Shown here piece by piece: positions 55,610-64,000 of a DNA stretch of 64,000 nt. Under the pieces are notes generated by a model that was given only the letters and a program-made list of their open reading frames with translations, ran no database searches and was not told where the DNA came from. This stretch comes from Oscillospiraceae bacterium (GTDB taxonomy: Bacteria; Bacillota; Clostridia; Oscillospirales; Oscillospiraceae): positions 1-64,000 of the forward strand of contig JAAWBF010000183.1 of assembly GCA_022792555.1 (NCBI GenBank), in the 5' to 3' direction. Both the position numbers and the translations under genes were made by a program. Positions within the stretch are counted from its first letter, which is position 1, and every line of letters begins with the position of its first letter.

Positions 55610-58600
55610 TTACAGGACTACTTCTACCATATGCTCGCCCTCCATCTGGTTCATGTCGATCCCTGTCTGGATGGCACATCCGTCCAAATAGGTCCCTTTC
55701 TCCTCTCCACGCCTGACTGAGAACTGACAGGTAGCTTTTTCAGTCCGCCAAACGGCAGTGTACCCTGACCAGTGCTCTGGAAGGACAGGTTCGATAAAAA
55801 GCCTGTTCTCCCGAAGTTGGAACCCCAAAAGCACCTCTGTTGCGGTGCGGTAATACCAGCCAGCCGCCCCGGTGTACCAGCTCCAGCCCCCCCGGCCCAG
55901 ATGGGCGGGATTAGAATAGACATCTGCAGCCAGGACAAAAGGCTCCGTTTTAAAAATCCCAGTGTCATGGTGGGCCGGAAGAAGGGTTCGGAGTATATCA
56001 TACCCCTCCTCAGCCATTCCGAGGCGCAGGCAGGCCAGTGCAAGCCAAACTGCCGCATGGGTGTACTGCCCGCCGTTCTCTCGGACACCGGGAACGTAAC
56101 CGCCAATATAGCCTGGGTCCTGCTCCCCGCCGTCAAAGGCAGGTGTGAAGAGCTTTATCAGACCCGCTTCCCGGTCAAACAGTCGGTCCAGAGCAGCCTG
56201 TACCCCCTGAACAGCCTTGTCACGGTGATCCCCTGGCGCCAGGACGGCCCAGCTTTGGGCAATGGAGTCCAGCGTACAGGCGGCAGCGCCACTCGTGCCA
56301 AGCGGGGTCCCATCGTCATAGTAGCCGCGCAGGAACCAACTGCCGTCCCAGGCATCCCCGGCGGCTTGGGCCAGCGCGGCAGACGTCTGACGGTATTTCT
56401 CGGCCCGATCCGGCTCCCCCATTCGCGCACAGATTGGCGCAAAAGACTCCAGTACAGCTGCTGTAAACCAAGTAAGCCATACAGATTCACCGCGCCCCTC
56501 TATGCCAACTCGGTTCATGCCGTCGTTCCAATCCCCTGTTCCCATCAGGGACAGGCCGTGGATACCGGTTCCCCGTGTCAAGGCCTGCTCTACGGCCAAA
56601 ACCGCATGGCGATAGACACTGTCTGTCTCTTCAGAGCTGGTGGGCTGTTCATACCGCTCAACTTCCTCATCCCCCAGGATGGGGGAACACAGGTAAGGGG
56701 TCTCTTCCCGTAAAATGGTCCAGTCACCCCGCTGCTCCAGATAGGCACAGAGGGTGTAGGGCAGCCAGAGCAGGTCATCACTGATGCGGGTACGGACCCC
56801 CTTTGAGCGGCCATCCTGGTCTTCATGCCACCAGTGCTGGACATCGCCCTCTCGGTATTGGTGGGCACAGGCCCGCAGAATCTGAGTCTTGGCATACTCC
56901 CCCGTTTGCAGGAGGGTCGCACAGACATCTTGAAGCTGATCACGAAAACCGAAGGCCCCGCCGTTTTGATAGCGGGAAGTCCGGCCCATCAGGCGGCAGG
57001 CTAGAACCTGATAGAGTGCCCAGCCGTTGAGATAGTGATTCAGCATCTCGTCTGGTGTGTGAAAATGCAGCGCAGAGACCTGCCGGTTCCAGTATATGGT
57101 GGTCTGGTTGAGGAGCTTTCTGACCTGACCAAGGCTGGGACGAAGCTTGGTCTCCTCAGGAGTGGTAACAAGAGCAATGGTATCATCAAGTCTGTAAAGT
57201 TTAATTGCTTTATCTGCGCTCTGATAAAAAAGTTTACAGGGTTCTCCTTTCAGCGTAATAAGCAAAATCCTGGCTTGCTCTTCCATAGGCACAAAGGCTG
57301 TGGTTGTGATATGTCGGCTCCCCCACTGTTTTTCCCAGCGAGCAAAGCCCGGACCATAGGTGACGGTGCAGGACAGACCGTCCCCGCCGGCAAAGAGGGC
57401 ACAGCGTTCCTCCTCTGCCTGGAGCCAAAACTCCTCTGGACCGCCAATGGCGAGGGGATCGTTACACCAAGGGGTCAGCTGGTGTTCTCTGGCATTGTCA
57501 AGCCACAGGTGGCCGCAGCCAGTCTCATCTGGCATCCAGCCAAATGAGCCGTTGGTTAGTATCTGACTCCATCCAAGAGGCGGCAGTCTGGGGCCGGTGA
57601 AGCAACGGAAGGTTCCATCTGCGCCAAACTCCCATCTTGGCGCTCCCGGTTCAATTGTAAAGTGATTTTCCTGTTCAGATATTGGAGATTCCTGTATTTC
57701 TTCTTCTGGAGAATCCAGTAAGATGGTCGCCGCCCGCTTAACTGGTTCGCATGCATCCACCAAATGGACACCACCCTTGGCACCCAGCATGTGCTCCCAC
57801 TGGAGGGCATGTAATCCCTCCAACAGACTTGAACGGGCAGGCCGCCGATAGTCTCCCCCCTCCCTAATTAAAAACACCAAATCAAAAGAAAAACCGCTCT
57901 TACATAACAGCTTATGTGCCCCAAGCCAAAAGAGGTGTGCTTCTGCCTCACCCAGTCCCTCAATCTCGGCTGCCGCAATGGGAACGTCACCGGAGATGCC
58001 AAAGGGCCACAGTGTACTGGGTTCTATTGGACAGTGTCGGGCCGGATAGGCGAGATTTTTCAGTAATTTATAGGCATGGAAAGCTTCTTCCCTTGACAGC
58101 TTACAGGCCTGGAGTAGACCGCCAAGGATGTTCTCGCCGTTGGTAAGTTCCAAGAGTCGGAGGGCGGCTTGGACAGCTCCAGAGCTGCTGTCTGAGGCCG
58201 CCAGCGCAAACCGGAAACTTCGCTGCTCCCCCTTTGCGAGTTTGAAGGGGATACGCACTAGCAGGCATGGATCAAGTACTGCACCTGCTGTACTATGGGC
58301 CGGTCCTTCTAATGCCTGTTGTAGGGCGTGTCTGCCGCCTCGTCCCAGTGCAACCTCACGGCTGGTGTCAAAGAAAGCCTCTGGAGCGTCCCAGAGGACT
58401 GCCAGTGCAGGCCGCCCCTCTAATTGACTGCGTGGCCGCCTGGTAAAAACCACCCCATCTCCAGTATAGGCGCTCTCAAGGAAGAGTTTGGAAAACGCAG
58501 GATGTGCGTCATAATCGATCTGGCGGGCTAAGACAGGCTCCAGATAGCAGACCAGTTCTCCGCGCAGCGGCGTCTCTCCACGCCATTCCAGAACCAGATC

Positions 58601-61600
58601 CCGCAGCTCTCCATTTTCACGTCCAGGGACCTGGAGGGTCTGAACTGCAGTAAGCTGATCTATCCGGGTCTCCCAGGCGGCGCCACTGTCAAAGTGCCAA
58701 AAACCGGGCCGCAGAGGAAGCAAGCCCTCCGCCGTACTGAGATAGAACGAAATTCCATCCCGTGTGGTCAGCGCAGTCTCCCCCATCTTGGAGTAGTTTG
58801 TGCCGTCTGAGGCGCAGAAGACGGTGTAAGCGCCGTTGGAGACCAGGTGACACGCCGGCCGGCCGCCTGTCCAGGTTCCCTCTCGAACCAGACCGGGATC
58901 AGCCAGCCGCTTGGGTTTGTCCGGGATCTCGCAGCTTGGGGATTTCATGACAGAGGCTCCCACCGGAACCTTCTCCTGGAGCAGTTCCCGATAGGCGGAC
59001 ATATTGCAGTCCCGCAGAAAGCGCTGCTGCATAATGTTATTGTTTAACGCGTTGTCAATGGCTGTCAAGCTCATACCAAGGTGGTGGGCCATATAGGATT
59101 TTACTAGTTCACAGGACCGCTCTCCTGTGAGGCGTGCAGAAGTGAAATCCAACGCCTCATAAAGGCCGTATTTCCCCTCCGCACCCAGATCCCGGAGTCG
59201 CCGCAGGTTTCGTCCTGCCCTGCCTGGGGCTAATAACAGGGCTAAAAAGGAGGCGTAGGGGGCTATCACTAGCTCCAGGTCCAGATCCCGCTTGAGGCCG
59301 AGCTTCTGCACCCCATGGGCCTTGTACTGATAACTCAACCCCCCGTCAAAGGCGTAAAAGCCAGACTCGGAGATCCCCCAGGGGACCTTGCCGCCGGTAC
59401 GGCGGCGCTGTTCATAGAGACAGAAGGCCAGGGATTCGTACATCAGACTGTTGGGTTCAATAGGGAGCAGAAGGTTGGGCATAAAGTATTCAAACATGGT
59501 GCCCGTCCAGGAGGCCATGCCGCTATAGTCGTTGTCCCCTACCAGCATCCGGCTCAGACGCCGCCAGTGCCGGGGTGCCACCTGCCCTTGGGCTACCGCG
59601 ATATAACTGGTCTGCCGGGCCTCACTGGCCATCAGGTCATACCAGCCTGGAGTATACTGTTCGGCTTCCACATCGTAGCCGATGGTAAAGAGCTTACGTT
59701 CGGCGTCATAGAGCAATGAAAAGTCCATCCCGTTGGCCAGGGTCTCTGCCCGCCGGGCCAGTACGTCCTCCCCCCACTCATAGAGCCCCTCCCGCAGGGC
59801 AATGAGACAGCCACAGAGATTCCCGCCGTCCACGGTGGAGACATAGCGGGGGAACAGGGGCTTGGCGGTTGCGGTGTCATACCAGTTATACAGATGGCCT
59901 CTCCACTTGGGCAGGGCCTCCGCTGTATCCAGCATGTGGCCAATCAGCGCCACTGCCCGCTCTCTGGTGATAAAATCCAGATCCACAGCGGCCAGACAAC
60001 ACAGCAGCGCCATACCTAAATTTGTAGGAGAGGTCCTGCGGGCCAGTCCGACAGCGGGTTGCTCCTGCCAGTTGTCCGGCGGCAGCCAGTGGTTTTCTGG
60101 ACCGAGAAAGTCAGAAAAATACTGCCAGATCAGAGCCCCCTGATGGAGCAGAAAGGCCCGGTCTGTTGTGGAGAGAGTCCGCTTTTGATTGATTGGCCGG
60201 CTTAAGGCCCAGGAAAAAATGGGGGCGCAGATCCACACCAGCCCCACTGCCGCACCGGCTGGAAAACGGGAAAAAAGGACGGCAACTCCCCCGGCCGCTA
60301 CACAGGACCAGCCCTTTCGGTAGTGGCTCCCAATACCATCCCCCGACTTTCGCTCCGCATCGGCAGCCGTCACCCAGGCCAGCCGCTCCTTATGGGTGAT
60401 ATAGCTCCGCCATAGAGCGGTGCAGATGGCGCTGGCGCAGGTCCAAGCGTGAAGCGGAAGAAAAAGCAGCTGAACCAAGGTCTGGAGGATCACCCCGCCT
60501 AATCCGGCAATGATGGTAGAGTGATAGCGGTTGCGTAGTCCTTGTCCCCCACGGAAGGCTAGATCGGCACTGGAAAGCAGAAGATTCGACCAAGCTGCCA
60601 AAATAGCGGCAGCGGCAGCGGCGGTAAAGTCCGCCCCTGCAAGGCACATCCCCAGCAAAAGAGCCAGCAGCGTACATACCGGCGATAGACTGCGGCGCAG
60701 ATTGTCAAATATCTTCCATTTTGAAATGGAAGATATAGGGTTTAATTCTACACCTCCAAACTGGTTGGATACGGTCCGGCCCAGCCAGGGCAAAAGCTGC
60801 CAGTCCCCCCGGATCCACCGGTGAAGGCGGGCAAAATAACTTGTGACCTTGTAGGGATAGCCGTCGGTAAGCTCGATATCTCCAATCAATCCTGCATGGA
60901 GATAGGAACCTTCCAGCAGGTCATGGGACAAAATCGTATTTTCAGGGAAACGACCATCCAAGCAGGTAAAAAAGGCGTCCACATCAAAGATCCCTTTTCC
61001 GGTATAAGTCCCTTGGTCAAAAAGATCATGGTAGACATCGCTTGTCGTAGAGCCGTAAGGGTCTACACCCCCCTGTCCGGCAAAGATGCGGGAAAATTGG
61101 CTTCGATTCGCGGCGTTGAGCTCTACGCCTACCCGCGGCTGCAACAGTCCATAGCCCGCGGTGACGATCCGCCGACGTGGGTCCACCTTGGCACGATTAA
61201 GGGGGTGAAGCATGGCGCCTACCAGCTCTTTGGCGGTTCCCACGTTCAGACTGGTATCTGAGTCCAAGGTAATGACATACTTTACCCCATTGAGTGCCCT
61301 GCGATCTCCGGAACGGACAGTCAAGCCAGTCCGGCGGCCCTTGAGAAGCCGTACCAGCTCCAACAGCGCCCCACGTTTGCGCTCCCAGCCCACATAGCGT
61401 TCATCAGTAGGCTGAAACACTGGGGGCCGAAAGAAAAGGTAAAACCCTCCACCATGCTTTTCATTCAGTGCATCTACTGCTCTCTGGGCTGCGGCTACGG
61501 TCCTTCGGGCCTCCGAGCCCATGGGAAGCGCCCTGTCCGGCAGATCGGCCAGCAGACCAAAGAGAAGCTGATCACCGGCATCTCGGTTGGCCAGTCGGTA

Positions 61601-62704
61601 ACGCTCCATCAGCGCCGTATACACCCCGCCGCTGTCCTCTCCAGTGAGCAGGCCGGCAATGACACACAGGGTTTTTCCCTCCGCAGGGATACCGCCCTCA
61701 AGTGCCATCCGGCAGACTGGTCTGGGCGACACTACCCGCACAGCTAGAAAGTCCAGCAAGTTTTTCACAATATCAGATACTGGGAGCAACAGTAAAAGAG
61801 TGACAACCCAACTGTGCAACCGAAACCCCAGCAGCAGAACAAAAAACAGGGTAGGCAGCACCACAGCCGCAATATAACCTCCCCCTGTATGGCATTTTAC
61901 CGGCTCTCCCATAGGCACCCGGAAGAGATACCAGCCCACATGCCGTTCTTCTCCACTCCCCTGTTCACAAAGAGACAAAACGCGCTGGGCCGCCTCCCAC
62001 TCGGTAAGGCCATGCTTACGGGCCAACTGGCAGAGCTGGGTCCGGTAACGGTTTCGAGTCCCCTCCTCCATCTCTGGATAGAGACCTGCTGGATCTTGGC
62101 GCAAGGCCTGCTCCACCTGGCTGGCTTCCTCCAGCAGAGGGCCAAAGGGCAGGATGGATAAGGTGCGGAAGGAGGTAAAAATTTGATCAAATACTGCCGC
62201 CAATTCTGTAGCAGTCCAACCATCTTTCTCTAATTGTGTGCATGCCAGTGCCAGCCGCTCTACCAGTGCCCCGCGGAAGGCAGAAACCACCAGGGAGAGC
62301 TCCCGTTCGGTTAAAGGATGCAGCCGCTGAAACCCATTCAAAAATGCAGAAAAGCCACGCTGATCCAGCGGTTCTCTTCTAGCGGCCAATCCACGGCCCA
62401 ATCCCACAATTAATATCAAATGTTCTGTGCTGTGTCGGACTTCGCGTAGCCGCCCCGTCCGGCGGAATGCACGCACTGCCTCACTTCCCTCTCGCTGGGC
62501 CAGATACCAGTTATCCAACAGCCACTCGACCGCCTGTGGAATCTGGCGCTGCCCAACGCTCCACTGGCTAGCCCGATCCCGCGTCTGACGGATCTGTCTC
62601 AAAGCGGCCTGGAGTGAGCGGGCATACTGTCCTCCGGAAGCACGGCCCTCTATTTGAAGGGCAGCCGCAGTCTGCTCCCCCAACTGTTCCCAGCCAAGTT
62701 CCAT
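55610..62704 (-). CDS. Cyclic beta-1,2-glucan synthase-like protein (GT84-GH94)
   Basis: A 2364-residue multidomain membrane protein. Order: N-terminal region with membrane segments near residue 280-320; GT84 glycosyltransferase with TLDSDTSLN near 480 and RWIRGDWQLLPW near 630; more membrane segments at 690-770; a glucoamylase-like PF10091 domain with GMASWTGTMFEYFMPN near 1070; and a C-terminal GH94 phosphorylase domain with GTGDWNDGMNRVG near 2058. Related enzymes make and cyclise beta-1,2-glucan in the envelope. It begins after GGGAGG and is monocistronic. Confidence 0.88.
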   Translation of the reverse strand: MELGWEQLGEQTAAALQIEGRASGGQYARSLQAALRQIRQTRDRASQWSVGQRQIPQAVEWLLDNWYLAQREGSEAVRAFRRTGRLREVRHSTEHLILIVGLGRGLAARREPLDQRGFSAFLNGFQRLHPLTERELSLVVSAFRGALVERLALACTQLEKDGWTATELAAVFDQIFTSFRTLSILPFGPLLEEASQVEQALRQDPAGLYPEMEEGTRNRYRTQLCQLARKHGLTEWEAAQRVLSLCEQGSGEERHVGWYLFRVPMGEPVKCHTGGGYIAAVVLPTLFFVLLLGFRLHSWVVTLLLLLPVSDIVKNLLDFLAVRVVSPRPVCRMALEGGIPAEGKTLCVIAGLLTGEDSGGVYTALMERYRLANRDAGDQLLFGLLADLPDRALPMGSEARRTVAAAQRAVDALNEKHGGGFYLFFRPPVFQPTDERYVGWERKRGALLELVRLLKGRRTGLTVRSGDRRALNGVKYVITLDSDTSLNVGTAKELVGAMLHPLNRAKVDPRRRIVTAGYGLLQPRVGVELNAANRSQFSRIFAGQGGVDPYGSTTSDVYHDLFDQGTYTGKGIFDVDAFFTCLDGRFPENTILSHDLLEGSYLHAGLIGDIELTDGYPYKVTSYFARLHRWIRGDWQLLPWLGRTVSNQFGGVELNPISSISKWKIFDNLRRSLSPVCTLLALLLGMCLAGADFTAAAAAAILAAWSNLLLSSADLAFRGGQGLRNRYHSTIIAGLGGVILQTLVQLLFLPLHAWTCASAICTALWRSYITHKERLAWVTAADAERKSGDGIGSHYRKGWSCVAAGGVAVLFSRFPAGAAVGLVWICAPIFSWALSRPINQKRTLSTTDRAFLLHQGALIWQYFSDFLGPENHWLPPDNWQEQPAVGLARRTSPTNLGMALLCCLAAVDLDFITRERAVALIGHMLDTAEALPKWRGHLYNWYDTATAKPLFPRYVSTVDGGNLCGCLIALREGLYEWGEDVLARRAETLANGMDFSLLYDAERKLFTIGYDVEAEQYTPGWYDLMASEARQTSYIAVAQGQVAPRHWRRLSRMLVGDNDYSGMASWTGTMFEYFMPNLLLPIEPNSLMYESLAFCLYEQRRRTGGKVPWGISESGFYAFDGGLSYQYKAHGVQKLGLKRDLDLELVIAPYASFLALLLAPGRAGRNLRRLRDLGAEGKYGLYEALDFTSARLTGERSCELVKSYMAHHLGMSLTAIDNALNNNIMQQRFLRDCNMSAYRELLQEKVPVGASVMKSPSCEIPDKPKRLADPGLVREGTWTGGRPACHLVSNGAYTVFCASDGTNYSKMGETALTTRDGISFYLSTAEGLLPLRPGFWHFDSGAAWETRIDQLTAVQTLQVPGRENGELRDLVLEWRGETPLRGELVCYLEPVLARQIDYDAHPAFSKLFLESAYTGDGVVFTRRPRSQLEGRPALAVLWDAPEAFFDTSREVALGRGGRHALQQALEGPAHSTAGAVLDPCLLVRIPFKLAKGEQRSFRFALAASDSSSGAVQAALRLLELTNGENILGGLLQACKLSREEAFHAYKLLKNLAYPARHCPIEPSTLWPFGISGDVPIAAAEIEGLGEAEAHLFWLGAHKLLCKSGFSFDLVFLIREGGDYRRPARSSLLEGLHALQWEHMLGAKGGVHLVDACEPVKRAATILLDSPEEEIQESPISEQENHFTIEPGAPRWEFGADGTFRCFTGPRLPPLGWSQILTNGSFGWMPDETGCGHLWLDNAREHQLTPWCNDPLAIGGPEEFWLQAEEERCALFAGGDGLSCTVTYGPGFARWEKQWGSRHITTTAFVPMEEQARILLITLKGEPCKLFYQSADKAIKLYRLDDTIALVTTPEETKLRPSLGQVRKLLNQTTIYWNRQVSALHFHTPDEMLNHYLNGWALYQVLACRLMGRTSRYQNGGAFGFRDQLQDVCATLLQTGEYAKTQILRACAHQYREGDVQHWWHEDQDGRSKGVRTRISDDLLWLPYTLCAYLEQRGDWTILREETPYLCSPILGDEEVERYEQPTSSEETDSVYRHAVLAVEQALTRGTGIHGLSLMGTGDWNDGMNRVGIEGRGESVWLTWFTAAVLESFAPICARMGEPDRAEKYRQTSAALAQAAGDAWDGSWFLRGYYDDGTPLGTSGAAACTLDSIAQSWAVLAPGDHRDKAVQGVQAALDRLFDREAGLIKLFTPAFDGGEQDPGYIGGYVPGVRENGGQYTHAAVWLALACLRLGMAEEGYDILRTLLPAHHDTGIFKTEPFVLAADVYSNPAHLGRGGWSWYTGAAGWYYRTATEVLLGFQLRENRLFIEPVLPEHWSGYTAVWRTEKATCQFSVRRGEEKGTYLDGCAIQTGIDMNQMEGEHMVEVVL

Positions 62705-62761
62705 GTCTACCTCCCGTTGATGAATTCAGATATATCATCCATCTTTCCCTTAAATATACCA

Positions 62762-62791
62762 TTTATACAAATTAACAACACCTATTGTCAT
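62762..62791 (-). promoter_or_regulatory. Candidate promoter of the glucan synthase gene
   Basis: Minus strand ATGACA, 18 bp, TATAAA, about 60 bp before the ATG. Weak match, listed because no better one is visible. Confidence 0.3.
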
Positions 62792-62883
62792 TTAACTGGT
62801 ATGATCCCCCAGGCTATGCGGCATACTACCAACACCACATCCTCCGAGGTGTGAGAAATTTTGATATTGAGGTGACAGAAGCT

Positions 62884-63066
62884 ATGAACCATCAAACTGC
62901 GTCTGCTGTTGCATTTGGCGCCATTCTGCGGGAAAATCCCGCTGCCGCTCGTTTTTACGATAACTGTACACCGGCCCAGCGGGAGGCTATCCTACTCCAG
63001 CTCCAGGAGCTCCCCCCGGAAAATATCAGAGCTTTTGTAGAGGAGCTCCCCAGCGCCGCCCTATAA
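62884..63066 (+). CDS. Small hypothetical protein, 60 residues
   Basis: Not recognised. A 60-residue helical protein (MNHQTASAVAFGAILRENPAAARFYDNCTPAQREAILLQ..., then ENIRAFVEELPSA) with a good ribosome binding site GAGGTGA and a following terminator. The N-terminal extension in the track starts at a TTG without a ribosome binding site, and is rejected. Its arrangement resembles small Clostridia-specific proteins seen beside metabolic genes. Confidence 0.6.
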   Translation: MNHQTASAVAFGAILRENPAAARFYDNCTPAQREAILLQLQELPPENIRAFVEELPSAAL

Positions 63067-63075
63067 AAAATATGC

Positions 63076-63106
63076 GGGCTGCAGCAAAAAGAACTTGCTG
63101 CAGCCC
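63076..63106. terminator. Terminator hairpin between the small gene and pepT
   Basis: A perfect 12-bp stem GGGCTGCAGCAA / TTGCTGCAGCCC with a 7-nt loop between two convergent genes; modest T content follows. Confidence 0.65.
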
Positions 63107-63129
63107 ATATAAATAAGACTTACTTATAA

Positions 63130-64000
63130 TTAAGATACGGTATCCTCCAGATTTTGATTGACACGGACTAGCTGAACCAAAACCTGGCTCATCTGCTCCA
63201 GAGCTTGGGTTGGAATATACTCATAAATGCTGTGGAAGTTAATCCCTCCCGTAGAGAGATTGGGACAAGGCAAACCCATATAGGACAATTTTGCTCCATC
63301 GGTTCCACCACGGATGGGAATTTCTATTGGTTCCACCCCAACAGCCTGCATAGCGGCCCTGGCCCTGAGGATCAGATACATATGAGGCTCAATCTGGGCA
63401 CGCATATTATAATATTGGTCCTGTAAATCAAGCTCAACTGTCCCCGTGCCATACTTTCCATTCAAAAAAGCAGTTGCGGCTTTTAACAGTGTCTTCCTAT
63501 TTTCAAAAGCTGAACGTTCAAAATCCCGGATGATGAGGGAGAGCTTGGCGGTGCTCTCGTTCCCCTCCAGTCTGCTCAGGTGAAAAAATCCCTCGTACCC
63601 ATCGGTATGAGCGGGTGTCTCGGCTGGAGGGAGTAAATTTACCAACTCTACTCCAATCAACAAAGCATTTTTCATCTTATGCTTTCCGGCGCCTGGGTGG
63701 GTATTGAGTCCATGAATTGTGACCGTGGCGCAGGCAGCATTGAAGTTTTCATACTCGATCTCTCCCAATGCGCCACCGTCCACCGTATAAGCCACCGCCG
63801 CGCCAAAGCAATCCACATCAAAATGGTCGGTCCCTCTTCCAATCTCCTCATCTGGTGTAAATCCTACAGCAATCCGGCCATGGGAAATCTCCGGGTGCTG
63901 GATTAAATACTCTACTGCTGTCACAATTTCAGCAACTCCGGCCTTATCATCAGCACCAAGCAGGGTGGTGCCATCAGTTACAATCAGATCCTGTCCTCGA
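63130..64000 (-). CDS. pepT: Peptidase T (tripeptidase), 3' part
   Basis: The C-terminal 290 or so residues of an M20B aminotripeptidase; the gene runs off the window's right edge, so the start is not seen. From the edge the reading frame gives TLLGADDKAGVAEIVTA (metal-binding Asp), then VGFTPDEEIGRGTDHFDVD with the catalytic Glu pair, HTDGYEGFFHL, and the final PIRGGTDGAKLSYMGLPCPNLSTGG. It removes N-terminal residues from tripeptides in the cytosol using two zinc ions. Ends 23 bp after the terminator. Confidence 0.95.
   Translation of the reverse strand, partial: RGQDLIVTDGTTLLGADDKAGVAEIVTAVEYLIQHPEISHGRIAVGFTPDEEIGRGTDHFDVDCFGAAVAYTVDGGALGEIEYENFNAACATVTIHGLNTHPGAGKHKMKNALLIGVELVNLLPPAETPAHTDGYEGFFHLSRLEGNESTAKLSLIIRDFERSAFENRKTLLKAATAFLNGKYGTGTVELDLQDQYYNMRAQIEPHMYLILRARAAMQAVGVEPIEIPIRGGTDGAKLSYMGLPCPNLSTGGINFHSIYEYIPTQALEQMSQVLVQLVRVNQNLEDTVS

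Noticed and set aside
55772-56713. 313-aa plus-strand ORF opposite the glucan synthase gene
   Set aside because: Shadow of the GH94 domain; no start signals and an unnatural composition.
62785-62883. N-terminal extension of the small gene from a TTG
   Set aside because: No ribosome binding site before the TTG, whereas the ATG at 62884 has GAGGTGA at proper distance.

Overview
The window is a chromosomal segment of a spore-forming, Gram-positive member of the Clostridia. A complete spoIIIAA-AH operon, Firmicutes-type promoters, a T-box leader, an FMN riboswitch, AGGAGG ribosome binding sites and moderate GC content together suggest the Oscillospiraceae / Flavonifractor-Lawsonibacter neighbourhood. 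The genus is an inference and cannot be proved from the sequence alone. No rRNA, tRNA, CRISPR array, intact IS element or prophage was seen. Most of the window is ordinary core genome, with a short accessory patch at about 11.3-15.0 kb.

Left part (1-13 kb): guaA; a DUF421-DUF4363 pair behind a sigma-G-like promoter; the wreck of a GH13 alpha-glucosidase gene; a SecB-like chaperone gene coupled to an LtaS-like sulfatase-fold synthase; a double-activase/dehydratase pair of the 2-hydroxyacyl-CoA dehydratase superfamily; a GNAT acetyltransferase; and a MATE exporter. Accessory patch (12.7-15.0 kb): a small unknown gene, a CatA-like acetyltransferase and a three-gene minus-strand operon (unknown, TIGR04076, NADAR).

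Middle (15-32 kb): leuA under a leucine T-box, an AGCS symporter, a P-loop kinase, malQ, guaB, an acyl-ACP thioesterase with a zinc-ribbon partner, an SDR oxidoreductase, a duplicated PF06541 membrane protein, a receiver-only response regulator, a SprA-like zincin, and a BlaI/M56 sensor pair with a visible operator. Next (31-38 kb): a minus-strand housekeeping operon (DUF512 radical-SAM protein, der, plsY, gpsA, rtcB) and the DUF177-rpmF pair.

Right part (38-64 kb): a lytic transglycosylase, an RluA-type pseudouridine synthase, the potABCD polyamine importer, a riboflavin operon lacking ribD (ribE-ribBA-ribH) behind an FMN riboswitch with tandem terminators, the spoIIIA operon with a sigma-E-like promoter, lgt, an active/inactive M16 peptidase pair, a 2364-residue cyclic beta-1,2-glucan synthase-like protein, a small conserved-looking gene and the 3' part of pepT.

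No clear-cut new defence or mobile system was found. The most unusual items are the forespore-type promoter on the DUF421 pair, the SecB-like/LtaS-like coupling, the NADAR-TIGR04076 operon, a 59-bp MITE-like inverted repeat in the DUF512 leader, RtcB at the end of the gpsA operon, and the tandem terminators of the rib leader. Gene starts were chosen from ribosome binding sites and family N-termini and often differ from the ORF track.
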